From Pseudomonadota bacterium (GTDB lineage: Bacteria > Myxococcota > Polyangia > Polyangiales > Polyangiaceae): a stretch of 8,111 nt of DNA. The translations under genes were made by a program, and so were the position numbers. Positions 1 to 5,340 of the stretch are shown here, one piece after another. Location of the stretch: the NCBI GenBank assembly GCA_023419055.1, contig JAEZYO010000396.1, positions 1-8,111 on the forward strand. Direction: 5' to 3'. How positions within the stretch are numbered: the stretch's first letter is position 1; each line of letters starts with the position of its first letter. Below the pieces are notes generated by a model. That model was not told where the DNA came from and made no database searches. It saw only the letters and a program-made list of their open reading frames with translations.

Positions 1-498
1 ACGGCGATCCTCGCGGGCGGGTGCTTCTGGGGCATGGAGGAGATCCTCCGCAAGATCCCGGGCGTGGTCTCGACGGAGGTCGGCTACACCGGCGGCAAGG
101 CAGGCGTCACGTACGAGGACATGCACCACGACCGCACGGGCAACGCCGAAGCCGTGCGCATCGTCTTCGACCCGAAGAAGATCTCCTACGAGAGCCTGCT
201 TCAGGATTGGTTCTTCCGCATGCACGACCCGACCACCGCCGAACGACAAGGCAACGACGTGGGTCCGCAGTACCGATCGGTGATCTTTGCGACCTCACCC
301 GAGCAGCGAAAGACGGCCGAGAAGGTGAAGCAGCGGGTCGACAAGAGCGGCGCTTGGGACAAGCCTATCGTGACCGAGATCACGGACGCCAAGCCGTTCA
401 CGGTGGCAGAGGACCATCACCAGGACTACTTGCAGAAGAACCCGGGCGGGTACTCGTGTCACTTCCTCCGGAATTTCCCCAAAATCCCGAAAGAGTAG
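1..498 (+). CDS. msrA: Peptide-methionine (S)-S-oxide reductase MsrA, 5' end outside window
   Basis: This gene reduces methionine-S-sulfoxide in proteins or free methionine back to methionine, using thioredoxin or a similar donor. The frame is open from base 1, so the start codon lies upstream and 165 residues are visible. The diagnostic motif GGCFWG is at visible residues 6-11, with the catalytic Cys at residue 8. It is followed by the family motifs GYTGG and YRSVIF and by AEDHHQDYLQKNPGGYSCH near the C-terminus, where a Cys at about residue 153 could serve as the resolving cysteine. The ATG at 34 lies downstream of the catalytic motif and cannot be the true start. Only a short N-terminal stretch should be missing, and whether it includes a signal peptide cannot be seen. 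The gene converges with the FHA gene with 11 bases between stop codons and no visible terminator hairpin. The identification is secure. Confidence 0.96.
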   Translation, partial: TAILAGGCFWGMEEILRKIPGVVSTEVGYTGGKAGVTYEDMHHDRTGNAEAVRIVFDPKKISYESLLQDWFFRMHDPTTAERQGNDVGPQYRSVIFATSPEQRKTAEKVKQRVDKSGAWDKPIVTEITDAKPFTVAEDHHQDYLQKNPGGYSCHFLRNFPKIPKE

Positions 499-509
499 GA
501 CCCGTCGTG

Positions 510-1427
510 TCAGGCGCGCTCGATCTCGAGCTCGCGAATTCCGATTCGAATCTGCCGAGTCCGAGGGCGACGCTCGATGATGGTGGCGGCCTCCGACAGA
601 CCGTGTTGCGAGAAGTGGCGCCGGATCCGAAAGACTTCGCCGTCGATTTGCTGAGGGGTCATCCTGAGCCCTTCGGCGAGGCTGTCTTTGTCCGCCCAGC
701 CGCGCGAGCCCTCGGGAATGCCACGCTCCGAATCGATGAGATAGCTGCGAGCGAGGGTCAGGAGCAGATAGTTGTGCCCTCTGGCCCCCAGCGCGACTCG
801 ACGGGAGCCGTCGACGAGCGCTACCTCGACGAACTCTTCGTCGGAAGAGACGCGAAAATGCAGCTTCGGGATCCCTCGCTCGTTCGGCCGAGCCACGCTC
901 GCCGTCGCATCGCTCGCGCGAGAGGCGCAGAACCGAAACCGGCGGCCAGCACACTCTAGAGTTTCGCCGTCGTTCAGCGACCGTACGGTGCCGTCCGGCA
1001 ACTCGACCTTCCATACGCCCTCGAGCTCGCTGAAGAGCGTCAACTCCGGAGCCGAGCCGTTGGGGAGCCCCAAGAGCCCGTGCGCCGGAAAAAGTGCCGA
1101 TCCGTCCTCCAGGTCCACCGCCATTGGCGCCGGAGCCTGTGTTTCGGCGACGAGCCAAGTCTCGTCGGGGTGACCGAACGAGATGAGCGAGCCCTTGCTC
1201 AGTCGATACGGCCGCCCGGGCTCGACAGCTACTCCATCGAGCCGGGTGCCATTGCGGCTCCCGCGATCGAGCAACTGCCACGACCGCTCGTGCCAGCGAA
1301 TCAACGCGTGCTGCGCGGAGACGTAGCTGCTCGCGAGTCGCAGTGCACATTCGGGAGAGCGTCCCACGAGGTGCTGACTGAGAAGCACGCGGCGGGTCGC
1401 CCCGTCTGACGAGCGCAGCTCTGCCAT
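510..1427 (-). CDS. FHA-domain protein with C-terminal winged-helix region, putative phosphothreonine-reading regulator
   Basis: The product is a 305-residue cytoplasmic protein with no signal peptide or membrane segment. The N-terminal FHA (phosphothreonine-binding) domain covers about residues 5-92. It shows the core residues GRS (22-24), Ser37-x-x-His40 and SRNGT (57-61). Residues 107-170 look like further beta-rich sequence with no family I recognise. Residues about 215-297 resemble an OmpR-type winged helix: a hydrophobic first helix (YLLLTLARSYL), a middle helix pair with WADKDSLAEGL, a recognition-helix-like segment (QQIDGEVFRIRRHF), and a terminal wing ending RTRQIRIG. By comparison with mycobacterial EmbR (winged helix plus FHA, a substrate of PknH), it may couple kinase signals to transcription; here the domain order is reversed. 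A GGAG Shine-Dalgarno lies 7 bases before the ATG, supporting this start. The gene is divergent from the HTH/TPR/FGE operon, and a Ser/Thr kinase lies 4 kb away. FHA is certain; the winged helix is likely. Confidence 0.9.
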   Translation of the reverse strand: MAELRSSDGATRRVLLSQHLVGRSPECALRLASSYVSAQHALIRWHERSWQLLDRGSRNGTRLDGVAVEPGRPYRLSKGSLISFGHPDETWLVAETQAPAPMAVDLEDGSALFPAHGLLGLPNGSAPELTLFSELEGVWKVELPDGTVRSLNDGETLECAGRRFRFCASRASDATASVARPNERGIPKLHFRVSSDEEFVEVALVDGSRRVALGARGHNYLLLTLARSYLIDSERGIPEGSRGWADKDSLAEGLRMTPQQIDGEVFRIRRHFSQHGLSEAATIIERRPRTRQIRIGIRELEIERA

Positions 1428-1517
1428 CTTCGGGCTCCGAGACTAGCACCTCCCCGGGAAGGGCTTGCAAGCGACTGCGATCGACCACCTATCGGGGTCG
1501 CGCCTATCCATGGTGCC
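1428..1517. promoter_or_regulatory. Divergent promoter region between FHA gene and HTH/TPR/FGE operon
   Basis: These 90 bases separate two divergent start codons and so must hold the promoter of at least one unit. They contain a perfect 10-base palindrome, GCTTGCAAGC, at 1463-1472. A TTGCAA hexamer (1466-1471) inside it vaguely resembles a -35 element, but I see no well-spaced -10 partner. The GGAG ribosome-binding site of the FHA gene is at 1435-1438, read on the minus strand. On the plus side there is no clear Shine-Dalgarno before the ATG at 1518. Shared control by either encoded DNA-binding protein is plausible but inferred from layout only. Confidence 0.4.
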
Positions 1518-2255
1518 ATGAGTACCCGCCTCGACTTGATATCGACGCCGGTGTCGCTTGCCACTCTATGGAGCGAGCTCGTCAGCGGTACCTACAAGAT
1601 TGCGGCGACGCTCTTCTCGTCGGAGCACTGCTCGCTGGTGCTCACGGCCTCCGACCGCTCGCCCGAAGCGGCAACCAAGCGGCCGGAGGATAGGCACGTC
1701 GAGATCCTCGAACGAGCACTGCTCGGGTGCCCGAAGAAGGTCATCGCGTGCGACTTCGTCCTTTCGCAGTCGAGCATTGCGGCCGCGATACAGCGTTGTT
1801 TCTACTTCATGGGGCTCTCCTGCACGCCGTCTCAAGTGCCTCTACCGGTGGTGATCGCTGCGTACGCGAAGCGCGCGCGCTGCACCGGGCCGATGAGCCG
1901 GAGTCTGTCCAACTCGACTCAGTCCCAAGGGGAGAGGCTCGTGCAGATTCGCCGACCCGAACGCTACTTTGCGGGGCTCCTGCCCCCGGCCGAAGAAGCG
2001 ATCGTTCGACTGCTCGCGGAGGGTAAAAGTTACAGCGAGATGGCATCGATTCGCCGAACTTCGCTACGTACCATCGCAAACCAGGTAGCGAGTGTGTTTC
2101 GTCGACTCGGCATTTCCGGTCGCCCTGAGCTCCTCTGTCTGCTCGCCGAGCGGGCCTTGCTCCCGGACAGCGCGCCTCCACCACCAAACAAGGCGCCTGA
2201 TTCAAGAGAGTTCTGGAAGCGATTCCCTATCGCCTCTTCGGCGGGGCTGAAGTAG
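1518..2255 (+). CDS. LuxR/GerE-type helix-turn-helix transcriptional regulator, possibly with a second degenerate HTH
   Basis: This 245-residue protein has a C-terminal LuxR-type HTH at about residues 154-210. It matches the family pattern: an LLPPAEEAIVRLLAEGKS opening, the recognition-helix region TSLRTIANQVASVFRRLGIS and the closing GRPELL. The usual TVxxHV is replaced by TIANQV. No response-regulator receiver, PAS or autoinducer-binding domain is apparent. Residues about 59-117 (from ILERALLG through SSIAAAIQRCFYFMGL to VPLPVVIAAYA) align by eye to the same HTH pattern, suggesting an internal duplication. The tail after residue 215 is Pro-rich and probably disordered. The ATG at 1518 is chosen because the ATG at 1510 is out of frame and soon meets a stop; there is no strong Shine-Dalgarno. 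The gene heads a four-gene plus-strand run, with the next start 9 bases downstream. It probably regulates that run or the divergent FHA gene (inference). Confidence 0.82.
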   Translation: MSTRLDLISTPVSLATLWSELVSGTYKIAATLFSSEHCSLVLTASDRSPEAATKRPEDRHVEILERALLGCPKKVIACDFVLSQSSIAAAIQRCFYFMGLSCTPSQVPLPVVIAAYAKRARCTGPMSRSLSNSTQSQGERLVQIRRPERYFAGLLPPAEEAIVRLLAEGKSYSEMASIRRTSLRTIANQVASVFRRLGISGRPELLCLLAERALLPDSAPPPPNKAPDSREFWKRFPIASSAGLK

Positions 2256-2264
2256 CCATCGGTC

Positions 2265-3272
2265 ATGAGGAGAATCGTGGTGGGAGCGTTAGCGGCGGCG
2301 CTGGGGCTCGGCCCCGTTTGCGCCGAGGCAGATGACGACGAGGACACTGCCGAAAAGCGTTTCAAAGAGGGTCACGAGCTCCTCGGCGAGAAGCGCTATG
2401 ACGAAGCCTGTCAGAAATTCGAGCAGAGCCAGCAAGCCGCTCCGGCGTCGGGCGCCCAGCTCGCCCTCGCCTACTGCCAGGAACTCTCGGGCCTCCTCGC
2501 CTCGTCTTTTCGAAGCTACCAGGAAGCCGAAGACCTCGCGCGAATCGAGGGTCATGGTGAAAGGCAAACGGCCGCACATGAGCGCGGGAACTCGCTCAAA
2601 GAGCGCGTCTCGACGTTGACCATCGTCGTGCCCTCATCGGTCGCGAACCTCCGCGGGTTGCGCTTGAGCCTGGACGGCAAAGAGCTGTCGCAGCCCGAGT
2701 TCGGCACCGCGATACCCGTCGACGGAGGTCCCCATTACGTCGAAGCCAAGGCGCCTGACAGGGTGCCCTGGAGCGAAACCGTCTTGCTCGAAAGAGAGCG
2801 GCACCGAAAAACCCTGATCGTTCCGGGCCTCGAGCCCATCTCGGCCCCTCCTGCGAACACGGCATCGGCCAATACCTCATCCATGGTCCCCGCGTTACCG
2901 GCCCGTGAGGCTCAGCCGGATTCAGAACCCAGCCCGGCTCGACAAGTCAGCTTGGCACTCGGCGCCGGGAGCCTGGTCACGCTCGGGGTCGGCGCGTTCT
3001 TCGGTCTCAAAGCCTACTCCAAGAACGACGCCTCCAACTCTCACGGCCACTGTGACAGCCAGGGCTGTGACTCGGAGGGAACCGAGCTCCGCAACGACGC
3101 GATCTCGGCCGCGCGAGCGTCGACCTGGCTCTTCGCCGCGAGCGGCGTGCTCGCGCTCAGCAGCGTCACCCTCTACTTCGTTTCCGCCCCCTCTTCGAAG
3201 TCGTCGACGGCGAGCATCGGCGCGAACGTCGGAGCGAATGGGGCGCAGCTTTCTTTGAGGAGGTCTTTCTAA
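2265..3272 (+). CDS. Envelope TPR protein with PEGA-like region and two C-terminal membrane helices
   Basis: This is a 335-residue envelope protein. Residues 1-20 form a signal peptide (MRRIVVGALAAALGLGPVCA, probable cleavage before EADDD). Residues about 26-105 are TPR-like helices: the first contains AEKRFKEGHELLGEKRYDEA, a classic TPR consensus, followed by a second pair around ALAYCQELSGLLASSFRSY. Residues about 115-187 are beta-rich with a PEGA-like character (LRLSLDGKEL, then GPHYVEAKAP). A Pro/Ala/Ser-rich linker precedes two hydrophobic helices (about 228-250 and 284-306) joined by a loop with Cys263 and Cys268. TPR/PEGA proteins of this build accompany Ser/Thr kinases in Polyangia as I recall them; this was not checked. 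The likely role is protein-protein interaction at the membrane, not catalysis. It begins 9 bases after the HTH gene, without a strong Shine-Dalgarno, and its stop overlaps the next start, suggesting translational coupling. Confidence 0.85.
   Translation: MRRIVVGALAAALGLGPVCAEADDDEDTAEKRFKEGHELLGEKRYDEACQKFEQSQQAAPASGAQLALAYCQELSGLLASSFRSYQEAEDLARIEGHGERQTAAHERGNSLKERVSTLTIVVPSSVANLRGLRLSLDGKELSQPEFGTAIPVDGGPHYVEAKAPDRVPWSETVLLERERHRKTLIVPGLEPISAPPANTASANTSSMVPALPAREAQPDSEPSPARQVSLALGAGSLVTLGVGAFFGLKAYSKNDASNSHGHCDSQGCDSEGTELRNDAISAARASTWLFAASGVLALSSVTLYFVSAPSSKSSTASIGANVGANGAQLSLRRSF
3257..3264 (+). promoter_or_regulatory. Strong Shine-Dalgarno and stop-start overlap (TAATG) for the FGE-domain gene
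   Basis: GAGGAGGT lies 7 bases before the ATG at 3272, inside the last codons of the TPR gene. The TPR stop TAA (3270-3272) shares its final A with that ATG. This fixes the start of the FGE-domain gene and indicates that the two genes are translated from one message. Confidence 0.85.
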
Positions 3273-4666
3273 TGCGTCATCGACTCTCACCGCTTGGAGC
3301 CTGGCTCCTCGTGGGCGGCTGCTTCGTTTGGGGCTGCGATAGCGTGCTCAGCATCTCTCCGCCCGAGGCGCGGAACGAAGACGCCGGAGGAGAAGGCGGC
3401 AATCCAGAGGCCGGTGCTCCAGGAACGCCTTGGGGCGGAGACGGAGGTCGGGGCGGGGACACCGACCTGATCACGGGCGGAGGTGGAGCAACCGGAGGAA
3501 GCGCAGGCGAAAGTGGGACCTCAGGCGAAGGCGGTGAGTCGGGTGACGGCGCCGTGGACTGCACGTTCGGTGAGCTGAGGTGCGGCGGCGCAGACCTGAA
3601 GACCCCCGAGTCGTGCGACGAAGCCGGAACCTGGGTAATCGACGCCGCTCAGACCCAAGGCGCCGACTGCGAGCTTGGATGTGTCGACGGCAGGTGCCTG
3701 GAGTGTGCTGAAGACGAGCGCACTTGCGACGACAAGGTTCCGCTCGCTTGCGAAAATGGTTTCTGGGTGCCGGACGAGGCGTGTCCGTCTTACTGCCTGG
3801 AAGGGACTTGTCGAACCCCACCGAGCTGCTTGGGCGATCTGAAGTGCGGGGACGACGAGAGTTGTTGCAGCGCTCACGAAGTCCCGGGCGGAACGTTCGC
3901 GCGGCGATTCGACGATGAGGTCGAACACGACTACGTGGACCCAGCGACGGTCAGCACGTTCTTGCTCGACGAGTTCGAGGTCACCGTCGGCCGGTTCCGA
4001 AACTTCGTGTCCGTCTATCCCATCGCCCTCATGCAAGGCGACGGGAAAGCGCCGTATATCGATGGCGATACGGGCTGGCCAGGCGGCGCGACTTTGCCCG
4101 CCACCCAAGATGATTTGAAGGCATTGCTGAACTGCGCAGGTGCCACTTGGACCGACGACACGGGCCTCGGAGTCGCCAATCGCCCCATCAACTGTGTCCC
4201 CTGGCTCGTGGCTTACGCGTTCTGCATCTGGGACGGCGGGCGACTGCCGACCGAAGCGGAGTGGCAGTACGCGGCCGCCGGAGGAGAGCAGCAACGCCTC
4301 TACCCCTGGTCCGAACCACCAGAGAACCCTTCGGCGCTCGCCGAACATGCCTACTTCGACCCCGCTCCGTGGCCGCCCCTCCCGGTGGGTTCGAAGGTCG
4401 GCCATGGTCGCTGGGGGCACGCTGACTTGGGCGGAAATCTCTACGAGTGGGTACTCGATACGTACCTGGACACTTACAGCCCTTCCAACTGCATTGATTG
4501 CGCTCACACCGCGTACACGGGCTTTCGAACGATACGTGGCGGGGCTTTCTCCTTTTGGAAGGAAGATATGTTGACTGCTTCCAGAACTTACACCCTTGAG
4601 GATGATTCTTACGACTACCTGGGTTTTCGATGCGCACGAAATGTCGTGGGCGCCGAAGCACCGTGA
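3272..4666 (+). CDS. Lipoprotein with Gly-rich linker, tandem Cys-rich units and FGE-sulfatase (SUMF1-like) domain
   Basis: The product has 464 residues. The N-terminus is a lipoprotein-type signal with two possible lipobox cysteines, Cys17 (VGGC) and Cys22 (VWGC). Residues about 39-93 form a Gly/Ser/Thr/Glu linker. Residues 97-199 are Cys-rich (16 Cys) and contain two tandem units with an x-RC/TC ... C ... G-W/F-W-V ... C-x-x-x-C-x-x-G-x-C layout. Residues about 204-457 are an FGE-sulfatase domain: VPGGTFARR opening, FEVTVGRFRNF, RPINCVPWLVAYAFC, GGRLPTEAEWQYAAAGG, DLGGNLYEWV, RGGAF and a GFRCAR ending. True formylglycine-generating enzymes bind copper through two Cys just after RGG; here that stretch reads RGGAFSFWKEDMLTASRTY and has none. 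The domain is therefore probably a ligand-binding relative, and activity on sulfatases is unlikely. The start is fixed by a strong Shine-Dalgarno and overlap with the TPR gene. The protein should face the periplasm or cell surface. Confidence 0.9.
   Translation: MRHRLSPLGAWLLVGGCFVWGCDSVLSISPPEARNEDAGGEGGNPEAGAPGTPWGGDGGRGGDTDLITGGGGATGGSAGESGTSGEGGESGDGAVDCTFGELRCGGADLKTPESCDEAGTWVIDAAQTQGADCELGCVDGRCLECAEDERTCDDKVPLACENGFWVPDEACPSYCLEGTCRTPPSCLGDLKCGDDESCCSAHEVPGGTFARRFDDEVEHDYVDPATVSTFLLDEFEVTVGRFRNFVSVYPIALMQGDGKAPYIDGDTGWPGGATLPATQDDLKALLNCAGATWTDDTGLGVANRPINCVPWLVAYAFCIWDGGRLPTEAEWQYAAAGGEQQRLYPWSEPPENPSALAEHAYFDPAPWPPLPVGSKVGHGRWGHADLGGNLYEWVLDTYLDTYSPSNCIDCAHTAYTGFRTIRGGAFSFWKEDMLTASRTYTLEDDSYDYLGFRCARNVVGAEAP
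3386..3550 (+). repeat. Low-complexity Gly-rich linker coding sequence in FGE-domain lipoprotein
   Basis: This in-frame segment encodes residues 39-93, dominated by Gly with Ser, Thr, Glu and Asp (for example GGEGG, GGRGG, TGGGGATGGS). It links the lipid anchor to the Cys-rich units and is probably an extended spacer. It also produces long but meaningless open frames on the opposite strand. Confidence 0.75.
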
Positions 4667-4673
4667 GGGAACC

Positions 4674-5306
4674 ATGCAAACGACGAGACGAGGTACAATG
4701 GCCACTTGGACGAGGTGGCTCCTCTCGGTCAGTCCGGGCGTACTCATGCTCCATTGCGGCGGAAGCGTGCCCCCACCCGACCATCCTTCGGGGGGCACCG
4801 CAGGCACTGCCAACCCGGGTGGTTCCGGCGGAACCGAGAGCGACGGCGGCGCGGGGGGAACTTCGCCCACGGGCGGAGCCGGAGGTGTCGGCGGAACCTC
4901 GACTGGTGGCGCCGGCGGTACTGGTGGCGGTGGCGCGGGCGGTACCGCTGGAGCGTCAGGAGCAGGCGGAGCCACGGGCGCGGGCGGAGCGACCGGCGCA
5001 GGGGGAGGCACCGCGAACCCGTATCGAGACTGCGCGATCCCGAACGACTGCAAGAATCCACCGGACGTTCTCCCAGCGTGCGCGAACGCTTCGAACCTCT
5101 TCTGCAATTCCGCCAATAACCACCAATGCGCCTACCAACTCGCCAAGAGCCCGGGCTGCAACTGCATCGAGGGCGCCATTCGAGAATGTCCGGTCCCTGT
5201 GACGAACGCGAGGGGCCTCCAGCGCTGCAACGATACGACGCCGCCCGGTCAAGTCGTCTCGCCGACTACCACCTGGGGCGACTGCATTCCGCTGAATCAA
5301 TGGTAA
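4674..5306 (+). CDS. Small Gly-linker, Cys-rich secreted protein or lipoprotein of unknown function
   Basis: The product is 210 residues from the ATG at 4674. I chose this start because it falls 7 bases after the previous stop with GAGGGA (4665-4670) just before it. An in-frame ATG at 4698, preceded by GAGG at 4690-4693, is nearly as good and would give 202 residues. The open frame extends upstream into the FGE gene, but a start there is unlikely. Residues about 1-30 form a signal sequence ending in VLMLHCGGS; Cys28 could be a lipid-attachment site, although His at -1 is unusual. Residues 40-113 are almost pure Gly/Ala/Thr/Ser linker. Residues 117-210 are a compact domain with ten Cys (120, 126, 136, 144, 152, 162, 164, 172, 185, 204), enough for five disulfides. 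Its C-terminal half (GAIRECP, GLQRC, WGDCIP) resembles small Cys-rich modules seen in myxobacterial surface proteins. The function is unknown; it is the last gene of the operon. Confidence 0.82.
   Translation: MQTTRRGTMATWTRWLLSVSPGVLMLHCGGSVPPPDHPSGGTAGTANPGGSGGTESDGGAGGTSPTGGAGGVGGTSTGGAGGTGGGGAGGTAGASGAGGATGAGGATGAGGGTANPYRDCAIPNDCKNPPDVLPACANASNLFCNSANNHQCAYQLAKSPGCNCIEGAIRECPVPVTNARGLQRCNDTTPPGQVVSPTTTWGDCIPLNQW
4791..5012 (+). repeat. Gly-Gly-Ala/Thr-Gly repeat encoding a long linker
   Basis: About 74 codons encode imperfect repeats such as GGAGGT, GGTGG and GAGGATGAGGATGAGG. There is no proline periodicity, so this is not collagen-like. The DNA is correspondingly repetitive (ggcgga/ggtggc units) and could expand or contract by slippage. 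Confidence 0.8.
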
Positions 5307-5340
5307 CTCTGGCGAGCCAAAGAGTCTGTGCCCGCCGAGA

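Noticed and set aside
21..959. A 312-residue plus-strand open frame over msrA and the FHA gene
   Set aside because: It is out of phase with msrA and antisense to the FHA gene; the composition is typical of a high-GC shadow frame.
295..1488. A 397-residue open frame on the minus strand covering the FHA gene and the end of msrA
   Set aside because: The sequence is Arg/Ser/Ala-rich without domain character and overlaps the well-supported FHA frame in another phase.
4596..4673. Upstream start at 4596 for the small Cys-rich protein
   Set aside because: It would overlap the FGE gene by 71 bases, has no visible ribosome-binding site and would bury the signal peptide; starts at 4674 or 4698 fit better.
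4791..5012. Collagen-like protein repeat
   Set aside because: The repeat is Gly-rich but lacks the regular Gly-X-Y pattern and proline; it is better explained as a flexible linker.
3521..5116. A 531-residue open frame on the minus strand, Pro-rich at its N-terminal end
   Set aside because: It is the antisense shadow of the FGE-domain gene and of the Gly-rich linker (GGX codons read backwards as Pro/Ala). It has no domain of its own, and the plus-strand genes are well supported.
5307..5340. Bidirectional terminator between the convergent operon and kinase
   Set aside because: The 34 bases hold no convincing inverted repeat with a T-rich tail, so any termination signal must be Rho-dependent or lie inside the coding regions.
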